A stretch of DNA of 64,000 nt from Methylomonas sp. ZR1 (GTDB taxonomy: Bacteria > Pseudomonadota > Gammaproteobacteria > Methylococcales > Methylomonadaceae): the NCBI RefSeq assembly GCF_013141865.1, contig NZ_RCST01000001.1, positions 5,022,001-5,086,000 on the forward strand, written 5' to 3'. A model generated the notes under the pieces. That model searched no databases and was not told where the DNA came from. It saw only the letters and a program-made list of their open reading frames with translations. Positions 41,469 to 49,330 of the stretch are shown in pieces. Positions within the stretch are counted from its first letter, which is position 1; each line of letters starts with the position of its first letter. Position numbers and translations under genes: made by a program.

Positions 41469-41574
41469 CCGTTTGATGGTCTCCGTACATGAAACCGCCG
41501 AAGGCTTGCATGAGGCTGGCGTCATGGATAAGCGTACCATGCGCAAATTCGACGAACTGTGTCTAACGCCAATC
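41449..41574 (+). pseudogene. 5' remnant of a HigA-like antitoxin gene
   Basis: Begins with AGGTG and ATG. The 42 residues from MKKEYRSRLMVSVHET to KFDELCLTPI are the typical start of an XRE-family antitoxin; the helix-turn-helix half that should follow is gone. Sequence of another origin (starting about GGGTGTCAGATTGG) takes over at the break, so something recombined or inserted here. Confidence 0.65.
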
Positions 41575-42019
41575 AGAGGGTGTCAGATTGGAGCACACAT
41601 CGACTTGGTGTCTGTACGAACGGAGAAATAGCGTCAGAGTTAGCTGGGTTCGTGCATTTCTTGCCGATTCCGGCTCAACGTCTATTCGCACAACCGGACA
41701 CCTCATCCCCTTGGCGGACGATTTTTTCCGAATTCTGGGGCGCCCTGCATATTCCACCCCAATCCAGCCACCGATTCCGAGACGATTACGTCAGTAGTGA
41801 ATGATAGCTTTTGAAAGTGGCGAAATGTCGCGATCGACCCCTATGAGCTGTCAGATAAGATTTAATTTGCGGTGACAGGAAAAGGCAAATAAGCTGCCCT
41901 TCAAAATGTAGATTAGCTTGCGTAACAGCACATTTCGAAGCCAACAATTCCTCCGGATACGCTATCGCTAATCAAAGCAGGCTATCGACTTCTGGTTTAA
42001 ATGGGATAAGAAAAATTCA
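41575..42019. other. 445-base junction region inside the transposon
   Basis: No gene I can support. It begins sharply where the antitoxin remnant stops, with TGTCAGATTGGAGCACAC, which could be the tip of another lost element. From about 41840 base composition turns AT-rich, like the gene that follows. Confidence 0.4.
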
Positions 42020-43819
42020 ATGAATGACGTGTTTTCAAAAATCAAATCAGGCGACTTATATAGCTTACTAGCAAGTTGCAGTAACGAGGATTTGGCTCCT
42101 CTGGTTAGCTATATAACCGATAAGCTTTCGAATTATCTTGTAACTGATGATATCTACAAAAGGCATAGTCCAGATCACACAAAATATACCAAATTAATCG
42201 CGAGCGAAATTCGACTTTATGGCGGAAATTCGGTAAGCAATATAGCTCGCGGAGGGGTGGGGCCTGATTATGATGAGGTTTTATTTGATGTTTGTCAGAA
42301 GATAGGCATTCCATCAACTAAAGGAAGAATTCTTGATAATGAATCAAATTTATTAAGAATTTGCCTTCCTTATGGTTGGGAAGCTCTTAGTCCGGTTAAT
42401 CAACAAGCCGCTGTAAAGAAGGCTAGGGATACATACGCAACTACGGGCGGCATAGTTACAACTGGTGTAGGAACTGCAACAATTTTTGCAACTGCTATTA
42501 GAACAATCGCTGTACCAGTTGGCGTAGGCTTAATTGCTAAAGGTGTTGCTGACCCGGCATTTGAAGTGACTATTCCCTGTGTTTTACACATTGCATATCT
42601 TCGGTGGAAAGTGCTCAACTACATCGAAAACCACAGGAAGAAAACGTTACAAATCGCTAATGTCAGTGCGTCAACCAATAGTCAATTAGTCGTAAATCGT
42701 GATTCACCGCTTATTATCGGGGAAGATGCTGATAAACCTGTTCTGACATTTGCCTTGGCTAAAATTTCAAAACACTCTCCCGTAAATTGGCAACCTGTTT
42801 CAGAATCTGACGGCACAGGAATTAGCAGTTTTAATCCACTATTGCAAGCAGTTCCCAGCATGGTCACCAAGATGCATATTGCTACGACGCAATATGTAGA
42901 GGTGAATATTCGGCTGGACTCTTTGACACCAGTAAAAAATAGCACCGATGAATTAAGAGGCTATGTTATAGGTTCTAACGGTCGTATTACAGAGCAGGCG
43001 AAACTACTCTCTCCAGAGAACCTCGAGAAAATTGTTAATGCGGGCGCATTATTTCAGGTTGCATCTGTAATTGTCGCTCAAAAACATTTGGCAGATATAA
43101 GCCAAAAATTGACTGAAATTAAAAAAACAGTTGATGATATTCATAAGCATCAGAAAGATAAACGAGAAACAGATATAACAGGAGCGGTCGATTATTTCAA
43201 ACAAATAGCCCCTTCAATTTTGGCTGGTGAGTTAAGAGATTCTTATGAACACCAAATTGAAAAATATGAAGGTGAGTTGCTTTCTATTAGAAATCATTTG
43301 TTGAAGGATATTAAAAATCAAAATCATGAAATCGAAAATCTAAAAGATGGTCATATATTTGGTACGGAAGGGATGAAGGCGTTGATAAAGAAGCATCAGA
43401 ATGAACTTTTCAACCTATATCAGCAACTGTTCCTTTGCATTCGAGCACGCGCATGTGGTTGGCAGCTTTTGCTTGCATTTCCTAGAACTGAAGAAATTGC
43501 AAAAAGCCGTAAACAGAATATTGATGAATCACTTGCAGTGCTAAATGTTGATGGCGAATTGGTGAAGCAGACCATTGCTGAAATGGATAAAAAAATCCGC
43601 AGCCTTTCAGCAATTACCAATACTGCGCAAACGCTTAATGAACGAAAACTGGATTTATTAAAGTGGCAAGACAAATTGATAGAAGAAATTACATATACTA
43701 GAAGTGAAATTGACGCGAATATCCGTTCTGTAGAATCGTTGGTACAGGATAAACACGGCGCAACAAAATTCCTTCTCAAAGTTGAAGGTGACAAAATAGT
43801 TGCCCGTAGCCCTTTGTGA
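42020..43819 (+). CDS. UPF0174/YaaW-domain protein fused to a long helical C-terminus
   Basis: A 599-residue protein. Residues 1-200 match the UPF0174/YaaW family (DUF3944 type): SCSNEDLAPLVSYI, YTKLIASEIRLYGGNSVSNI, DYDEVLFDVCQKIG and FEVTIPCVLHIAYLRW. Inside it is a Gly/Ala-rich hydrophobic hairpin (about 140-175) that may enter a membrane. A beta-rich middle (about 220-330) and a long coiled-coil tail (about 350-590) follow; E. coli YaaW has neither. The gene is clearly more AT-rich than its surroundings, a sign of transfer. Function is unknown for the family. A membrane-acting defence or stress effector is a guess. Confidence 0.8.
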   Translation: MNDVFSKIKSGDLYSLLASCSNEDLAPLVSYITDKLSNYLVTDDIYKRHSPDHTKYTKLIASEIRLYGGNSVSNIARGGVGPDYDEVLFDVCQKIGIPSTKGRILDNESNLLRICLPYGWEALSPVNQQAAVKKARDTYATTGGIVTTGVGTATIFATAIRTIAVPVGVGLIAKGVADPAFEVTIPCVLHIAYLRWKVLNYIENHRKKTLQIANVSASTNSQLVVNRDSPLIIGEDADKPVLTFALAKISKHSPVNWQPVSESDGTGISSFNPLLQAVPSMVTKMHIATTQYVEVNIRLDSLTPVKNSTDELRGYVIGSNGRITEQAKLLSPENLEKIVNAGALFQVASVIVAQKHLADISQKLTEIKKTVDDIHKHQKDKRETDITGAVDYFKQIAPSILAGELRDSYEHQIEKYEGELLSIRNHLLKDIKNQNHEIENLKDGHIFGTEGMKALIKKHQNELFNLYQQLFLCIRARACGWQLLLAFPRTEEIAKSRKQNIDESLAVLNVDGELVKQTIAEMDKKIRSLSAITNTAQTLNERKLDLLKWQDKLIEEITYTRSEIDANIRSVESLVQDKHGATKFLLKVEGDKIVARSPL

Positions 43820-44064
43820 ATGTCTCTAGCCCGTAGGCGGTTAACAGCATGCACCGCACTTTAGCGATTGGCGCGACTCGTAAATTCACCCCCCTACAGC
43901 TGCTTTTGGCTGGACATTTGCCATTGGCGCTTTTGATTCGTCTGGCGGCATAATGGCCGATTCTGTTGAAAAGTCGGTTTTATTAAAATTTTAACCAATT
44001 TTTGACGTTCGTCAAAATGATAACTGTTTGTTTTCAAAAATAGCTTGCTTTTTAATTTCACATA

Positions 44065-44421
44065 AATGCGGACATGTCAACCAGGGTCATGGCGACCCTG
44101 GGGACCTTTACCCCCTGCATGGAAATCTATTCAATTGACGAAGCGTTTCTTGATTTGACCGGCGTCTATCCGTGTCAATCCGACCCGATTGCTTACGGAC
44201 AGCGCATCAAGCAAGCGGTGTTCCGCGCGACCGGCATTCAAGTCTGTGTCGGCATGGGGCCGACCAAGACCTTGGCCAAACTGGCTAACTTCGCCGCCAA
44301 GAAATGGCCCAAAACTCACGGCGTATTGGATGTATCGGACCAGTTGCGCAGGGAAAAGCTAATGCGTATCGTACCGGTCAACGAGGTCTGGGGGATTGGC
44401 CCGCAACAGCTGATTTTTTGA
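44065..44421 (+). pseudogene. umuC (DNA polymerase V catalytic subunit) fragment
   Basis: The frame gives NADMSTRVMATLGTFTPCME, YSIDEAFLDLTG with catalytic SIDE, VCVGMGPTKTLAKLANFAAK and VNEVWGIGPQQL, all UmuC-type Y-family polymerase. The palm's first part is missing before 44065 and the fingers and little finger are missing after 44421. It is a piece of about 115 codons out of roughly 420. No umuD is near. Confidence 0.85.
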
Positions 44422-44470
44422 TACAGTAAGCCATCAGAATTGATAGTGTTCATTGTCTCGCAGCCGCCGG

Positions 44471-45355
44471 TTACATATTGGTATGGTGATGCAAGAAAAA
44501 ATCGATGATGGCATCGCTACGCTGTTCCGGCCATTGCGCATGCGGTTTGTCGCCTTCGCAATACACGGTTTTTACGCCATTGGCGCAACCGGAATAAGCC
44601 ACGCAACCGTTGCCGATCGTATCGGGAATCGGCTCGCATTTGTTACAGGCCGCCCACCAGCCGGCTGTTTGCTGTCCGTAACCCGGAAACAGCCGGTCCT
44701 TGCTGCTGTGTATAATCATAACCGGCAAGGGTTCCGGGCATTTGCGGTCGCGTAAGTCCTCATAGGTTACGCCGGCGGCACTGGGGGCGATTGCTGTAGG
44801 AATGTGCCGGGTGCCGGTCATAAAAGCTAAAGCCATTGCCGAGGTGCCGCCATCGGAATGACCGGTTACATAGACCTGTTTTTCATCGATACACCATTTT
44901 TTAGCCATCGCATGGGGGATCGTACCCAGTTCCACGGTGGTGCTCGGCGAAAGCTCGGGATGATCGGCATAAGCAACGATAAAACCGGAGCGGGTTGCGG
45001 GTAAGGTGAATCCTGTCATCTTCTCCGTTTTGGCGCGATTCGCACCCGCCGGTGAAAATACCAGTAATAAAGGATGGGCTATCGATGCATCATAATTCTT
45101 AGGGGTGCGGACGTTGTAATTTATGCCGTTTTCGGTTTCTTCTCCGTACGTTTCTCCGGTATCGCCACTCAATAGGTCAGGCTGGCAAGTGCCGCGCGGC
45201 ATATCCGGTCGGTAAACGGTTTGCCCTAGTTCCACCGGAACGCCGCTATGATCCAGCCAAAGCATGCCGGCCAGCGCTATTACCGGCAATCCGAACAAGA
45301 CTTTTTGCCAACGATTGCTTTCAAGAAGATAGGACTTTAACTGTGCAATATTCAT
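44471..45355 (-). CDS. Membrane-anchored PHB-depolymerase/feruloyl-esterase-like hydrolase
   Basis: A 294-residue alpha/beta hydrolase. A membrane helix (about 18-36) places the catalytic domain in the periplasm. The nucleophile elbow is GHSDGGTSA, with Asp in HSSKDRLF and a C-terminal His (DKPHAQWPE), the order of LpqC/PHB-depolymerase enzymes. Paired cysteines (CNKCEP, GNGCVAYSGCANG) suggest disulphides. It is last in a three-gene minus-strand group beside a divergent LysR gene; the substrate is unknown. Confidence 0.8.
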   Translation of the reverse strand: MNIAQLKSYLLESNRWQKVLFGLPVIALAGMLWLDHSGVPVELGQTVYRPDMPRGTCQPDLLSGDTGETYGEETENGINYNVRTPKNYDASIAHPLLLVFSPAGANRAKTEKMTGFTLPATRSGFIVAYADHPELSPSTTVELGTIPHAMAKKWCIDEKQVYVTGHSDGGTSAMALAFMTGTRHIPTAIAPSAAGVTYEDLRDRKCPEPLPVMIIHSSKDRLFPGYGQQTAGWWAACNKCEPIPDTIGNGCVAYSGCANGVKTVYCEGDKPHAQWPEQRSDAIIDFFLHHHTNM

Positions 45356-45389
45356 TTTGATGGCTCCCTTGATGGGTTCGGCGCTGGGT

Positions 45390-45977
45390 TTAGGCTTCCG
45401 GATTTTGCTCGGGCGTATGCTTTAACGCGGCCCGGAACAAGCCGTAAGCCAGCAAAGACAGGCTGGCTATCGTTATCAGCAGCGGCGTATAGTTTTTACC
45501 CGGCACCGACTCCAGCCCGACGGAGAACGGAATATGGGTATCCAGGCGCTTATCCTTATCAACGATAGCAATATGCGCCAAGTAATTGCCGGCGCCATAA
45601 CGGCTAAAGTCCACCGAGAGGTTCGCCGTGCCGGTTTTGACTTTTTGTGGTTCTCGATAAAACACCCGAGTACCATCCGGCTCTTTGGTGATCTCGAATT
45701 CGACGCTGACATGGCGCAGGCTTTTGCCCTCGTAATCGAACACTAACTTGGTGGGGCCGACGCCTGGAATGATGTTGCAGTATTCCAGGTTGCCGGACAA
45801 TGTCGGGGTATACGCCGTAAGATGCACGCGTTCAAAGCCCACTCGCGCATTGCAGTTGTCGACCACTTCGGCCGCGCCGCGATGAGCGTGGATATTGCCC
45901 AAGGGTAGGCACGTTAGCGCCAAGATCAAGGCTATCTTTGCGCCCTGGCTTTTATAACGGTTATGTCCGGTGTTCAT
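45390..45977 (-). CDS. Exported, C-terminally anchored protein of unknown function
   Basis: A 195-residue protein with an N-terminal signal (AKIALILALTCLPLGNIHAH), a beta-rich periplasmic part (about 35-160) and a C-terminal membrane helix (PLLITIASLSLLAYGLFRAA). Three cysteines lie in the mature domain. I do not recognise a family. The ATG at 45977 with GGAGGAAACC is preferred to an in-frame one seven codons upstream. It sits between the EthD gene and the esterase. Confidence 0.75.
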   Translation of the reverse strand: MNTGHNRYKSQGAKIALILALTCLPLGNIHAHRGAAEVVDNCNARVGFERVHLTAYTPTLSGNLEYCNIIPGVGPTKLVFDYEGKSLRHVSVEFEITKEPDGTRVFYREPQKVKTGTANLSVDFSRYGAGNYLAHIAIVDKDKRLDTHIPFSVGLESVPGKNYTPLLITIASLSLLAYGLFRAALKHTPEQNPEA

Positions 45978-46021
45978 CGGTTTCCTCCAGCAAAGCATTT
46001 AACTTAAGCTGATCAACGCAA

Positions 46022-46348
46022 TTAGAAATCGAAGGTTTCCACTTCGGAAATCAAAAACGTCGGCGCGCCGCCGCTGGAAATATCCACCGCATGCGCCGCC
46101 GTTTCCTGGCCGCCGGGCGAACTTAGGCAGGCTTGTAAATCGCCAATCGATGGGAAGTACACTTCGGCGATACGATGAAGCTGCGCGGCGCTTTGGTCGG
46201 CATTGGATTTGATCAGAGAGGCGACGAAGCGGGTCTTCCCAGCCAACTTTTCCACGGCCATCGGCACGTGTTCGTCGGCATAGCGGCGTTCGAAGGTTTC
46301 CAGATCGGTCGGTACTGGGTACATCACAATTAATTTTGCTGCTTTCAT
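46022..46348 (-). CDS. EthD-family protein
   Basis: A 108-residue EthD-type dimeric alpha/beta barrel: KLIVMYPVPTDLETFERRYADEHVPMAVEKL is the standard beginning, with His27 of DEHVP. The family is associated with ether or aromatic breakdown, usually without known catalysis. First gene of the minus-strand group and divergent from lysR, which probably controls it. Confidence 0.87.
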   Translation of the reverse strand: MKAAKLIVMYPVPTDLETFERRYADEHVPMAVEKLAGKTRFVASLIKSNADQSAAQLHRIAEVYFPSIGDLQACLSSPGGQETAAHAVDISSGGAPTFLISEVETFDF

Positions 46349-46432
46349 AGGTTTCTCGAATGTTTTTGTAAAAAGTAGATGCTATGAAACGCCTATTTTT
46401 CCAATTAGTAAAATACCGGTTTTCTATGAAAC

Positions 46433-46449
46433 AATAGGTTTTTCCTATT
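46433..46449. promoter_or_regulatory. Palindrome in the lysR/ethD spacer (candidate LysR site)
   Basis: AATAGG-TTTTT-CCTATT is a perfect 6-base inverted repeat, 14 bases before lysR. CTATGAAAC occurs twice nearby (from about 46382 and 46424). LysR proteins bind such dyads between divergent genes. Confidence 0.55.
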
Positions 46450-46463
46450 CAATTGGGGTAGAT

Positions 46464-47339
46464 ATGGAAATGCAACAAATACGCTATTTTCTGGCGGTAT
46501 GCGATAAGGGATCGTTTACGCGGGCCGCGCAATCGGCTTTTGTTGCGCAGCCGTCGTTGACGCAAGCAATTAAAAAGCTGGAGGACGAACTGGGCGGGGA
46601 GTTATTCAGCCGCGAACGCAGCGGCTGTCGTTTGACATCGCTGGGGCGTTTGGTGGAGCCGACCCTGAGGCAGATTTTTCACGAGGCGCAAACCATCAAG
46701 GCCGAGGCTGTCCGCTTCAGCCGCTTGAACACCGTGCCGCTGCGCATAGGCGTGATGGCTACTATTGCCGCGCAACATCTCAGCACGTTCTTTGCCGACT
46801 TCCAGCAAGAACGGCCGCATGTGGAATTGGAACTGGTGGTGGATAACGAGTGTAATCTGGCGCAGCAATTGGATGAGGGAAGGCTGGATTTGATGGTCAG
46901 TGCGCCGACCTCGCCGCTGCCGGCGCATTTACAGTCCTTAAAGCTGTACGAGGAGCGTTATGTAGTGGTTTTTAACGACAAGCATCGCTTCAATCAATTG
47001 GAGGTCATCGATTTGGCGACCATCCAATCCGAGCCTTATCTGGATCGCCTAAACTGCGAATTACGCGAAACCTTGCGCGGCGTTTGCCTGGGCCGGCAGA
47101 TCAATCTCTATGCGGCTTATAGAAGCAACAGCGAGGAATGGATATTGAGCATGGTGCGGGCCGGGTTAGGCGTGGCGTTGATGCCGGAATTCAGTGTGCC
47201 GAAGCGGGGCGATAAGCTCAAAACCCGGTATTTATCCGATCCGGAAATTTGGCGCACGATTTTTGCGGTTTACCAGGACTCGGCGGCGACAAATCCGGAA
47301 GTAAACCAGTTGCTGGAAAAGTTAAAAGTTGGGTTTTGA
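46464..47339 (+). CDS. LysR-family transcriptional regulator
   Basis: A 291-residue regulator. The winged helix-turn-helix is MQQIRYFLAVCDKGSFTRAA, then PSLTQAIKKLEDELGGELFS. The effector-binding domain spans about 90-290. It is divergent from ethD, the usual sign that it controls the ethD-esterase group and itself. Composition resembles the group it faces. Confidence 0.93.
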   Translation: MEMQQIRYFLAVCDKGSFTRAAQSAFVAQPSLTQAIKKLEDELGGELFSRERSGCRLTSLGRLVEPTLRQIFHEAQTIKAEAVRFSRLNTVPLRIGVMATIAAQHLSTFFADFQQERPHVELELVVDNECNLAQQLDEGRLDLMVSAPTSPLPAHLQSLKLYEERYVVVFNDKHRFNQLEVIDLATIQSEPYLDRLNCELRETLRGVCLGRQINLYAAYRSNSEEWILSMVRAGLGVALMPEFSVPKRGDKLKTRYLSDPEIWRTIFAVYQDSAATNPEVNQLLEKLKVGF

Positions 47340-47564
47340 CGGGAGCGATTAGCTTATCCGCGTCTTGGCTAAGCAATTGTGTTAATTTGCGCGCAAACCA
47401 AACCGCCGCCGCTTAGCCGGGTGAACCCAGATTAATCATCGTTCCCACGCTCCGGCACCACCTCTGTTTTAATCACTGGTGTCACTCATTAACAAGCCGG
47501 GGGAGCTTAGACACAAAGCCCAAAATACTATCGGATTACTTTGAAAAACAGTTACAGCCGAGTT

Positions 47565-47801
47565 TCAACAATTTTTCGAATTGGGATGCTGGTAGTGGCT
47601 TGCTAAAAAGTCAGCAAAATCTGGTTCCTGAATACCTGCAACTTGTTCACGAAGGGTGTCGGGCACTTCCCAGAGAATCTCGTTTTTTCTTTCTTCTGGC
47701 GTTTTCTGCCAAAGCAATTTGGCATCGTCAATAGTTACCCTTTCAACAATCCCACAAGTTACCCAATCATCATAGACACGATCTCGAGAAGCGATAGCCA
47801 C
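47565..47801 (-). CDS. Small protein of unknown function
   Basis: A 78-residue frame from a GTG at 47801, with Trp-rich motifs (YDDWVTCG, AKLLWQKTPEERKNEILWE). No family is recognised. The start has no strong ribosome site, so this could also be the tail of a lost larger gene. It lies in a decayed part of the transposon cargo. Confidence 0.4.
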   Translation of the reverse strand: MAIASRDRVYDDWVTCGIVERVTIDDAKLLWQKTPEERKNEILWEVPDTLREQVAGIQEPDFADFLASHYQHPNSKNC

Positions 47802-47913
47802 TTCTCTAAAGTTCAGGATTAATTAAAATGGTCGCTAACTATCCCGATATAACACGGGCAGCAGTGACGGGATAATCAGCCAGTCAATTGAGGGATTTCA
47901 AAAACTTCGACCG

Positions 47914-48033
47914 TCAACAAGTGGCCGAAACTGCGATCTGAGCGGTTGGGCATCGGTGAACCGCTGCAATGACCATGAAACGGTCGCGTAATTCGTGCTC
48001 CATCTTGATGGACATTTGAACGTCTTTAGCCAT
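47914..48033 (-). pseudogene. RHH (CopG-type) antitoxin remnant after tniQ
   Basis: Starts with a GAGG ribosome site and ATG. Residues 1-31 (MAKDVQMSIKMEHELRDRF, MVIAAVHRCPTAQI) match the beginning of RHH antitoxins that normally run to about 80 residues; here the frame ends at 39. It follows tniQ by 37 bases on the same strand, so it was probably the first cargo gene next to the transposition module. Confidence 0.6.
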
Positions 48034-48070
48034 GCCAGCCTCACGGATATTGTTGAATGATGCTGATTAT

Positions 48071-48427
48071 TCATTTATGCGGTGGATTTCCTACCAACCG
48101 CCTGTTCGCGACAAGTTCTAACGCAGCTTTGCCTTCAGCAGTTTCTACATATTGACGCACTTTGTCCATAAGTCGATCCCAAACACGCCGCCAAGTCATC
48201 TGCTCAAGCAGTTCAACAGAAATTCCCGTGCCATTGGATAGTCGCTGGAGTAGTTCCGGTGTGGGAGCCTGAAATTGTCTCGCTCGGCTATCGGCGACAG
48301 GGATACCAAGAGCGCGAAGGCAAAAGAGTTCATAACGAACACCGTAACACTCAGCCAGTCGGCGGACATAGTGTTCTAACGTTTCGGCATCATGAGGTTT
48401 CGGATGCAACGGCCAGCGCTTTTGCAC
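48071..48427 (-). CDS. tniQ: Short TniQ-family targeting protein
   Basis: A 118-residue TniQ-like protein. RWPLHPKPHDAETLEHYVRRLAECYG is the TniQ/TnsD N-terminal signature, followed by QFQAPTPELLQRLSNGTGISVELLEQMT. The tail after that is short and unlike Tn5053 TniQ (about 400 residues); the zinc-finger part is missing. Short forms are known from CRISPR-associated transposons. It could be a natural short form or a truncated gene. The GTG start abuts the tniB stop. Confidence 0.8.
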   Translation of the reverse strand: MQKRWPLHPKPHDAETLEHYVRRLAECYGVRYELFCLRALGIPVADSRARQFQAPTPELLQRLSNGTGISVELLEQMTWRRVWDRLMDKVRQYVETAEGKAALELVANRRLVGNPPHK

Positions 48428-49330
48428 TCAACGCAATTCCCGCTCAACCATGCGCCGACGCACGCTAGGAGGATGATAATCAGCGCGCTCAATGACGGCG
48501 CAATTAATGCGTTCTTCTCCCTGCAATAGCGCAGCTACCGTGGCACTGTTCAAGAGTGCGGTAATTTCACCAATAGTACCTTCAGATCGCCGCAAAATCA
48601 GCTCGCACAGCGGTGCAGTTGCTAAATGTGAGGGTTCACGCAAGGGCAAAACAGTTTCGAAGCTGGCCAGCAGACGTGCTAATTCCTCGCCAGCCTCCCA
48701 GAGTGGTAGTAACAGAGGATGAAACCGATTTTCAAGCTGGTCGTCGCTACGAATCGCAAGATAAGCGTCACGGATACCCAGGCAAACGATAGGAATGCGC
48801 AGATCGTTGCCAATAAAACGGAGCAGATTCAACAGTTCGCGTTGCCGCCTAGCCGTTGCGCCGAGTAAATTGTGTACCTCGTCAATTATCAGCATGCGGA
48901 CGCCGACGGTTCGCATCAGTCGTAATGTCAAGGCCTCACGCACGTCGTGCCGACCATAAAAGCCAACTGGCGTACCCAGTGTAGCCTGCAATGCGGTGTG
49001 TAGTCGGTTAGCGGTTGCCTCGGCTGGCATTTGTAGCATGAGGACCGGAATGACCTCGTGTTCACCGTCCTCTGACATCCGCTGGGGATGCGCGCGATGA
49101 AACTTTTCGGCAATCATGGTTTTGCCGTTGTTGCTTGGGCCTACTATAAGGATGTTTTTCGGACGCAGTTTGCCAGGCTCGTCGGAAAGTAACGCTTCAA
49201 GTTGTAACAATGCTTGGTGGGCACAGGTGTAGCCGATCCATCGCTCGATTCGAAGGCGAGCTAGACGCTCTGCACTGGGTAACATGGCCAGTGAGCGCGC
49301 TTCTGGACCTAAATGGCTAAGGCTTACCAT
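48428..49330 (-). CDS. tniB: TniB/TnsC-family AAA+ transposition ATPase
   Basis: A 300-residue AAA+ protein that forms target-bound filaments linking TniQ to the transposase. It shows Walker A (GPSNNGKT), Walker B (LIIDEVHNLL) and the downstream sensor region (RIPIVCLGIRDAYLA). It overlaps tniA by seven bases (ATGGTAA) and abuts tniQ, giving a fully coupled tniA-tniB-tniQ unit. Confidence 0.93.
   Translation of the reverse strand: MVSLSHLGPEARSLAMLPSAERLARLRIERWIGYTCAHQALLQLEALLSDEPGKLRPKNILIVGPSNNGKTMIAEKFHRAHPQRMSEDGEHEVIPVLMLQMPAEATANRLHTALQATLGTPVGFYGRHDVREALTLRLMRTVGVRMLIIDEVHNLLGATARRQRELLNLLRFIGNDLRIPIVCLGIRDAYLAIRSDDQLENRFHPLLLPLWEAGEELARLLASFETVLPLREPSHLATAPLCELILRRSEGTIGEITALLNSATVAALLQGEERINCAVIERADYHPPSVRRRMVERELR

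Noticed and set aside
41563..41757. Minus-strand frame in the junction region
   Set aside because: No ribosome site and no family. It crosses the breakpoint of the antitoxin remnant, so it is not an ancestral gene.
47340..47564. CGTTCCCACGCTCC-type repeat after lysR
   Set aside because: Only one arm of this common hairpin repeat is visible and no partner arm follows, so I do not list it as a repeat.
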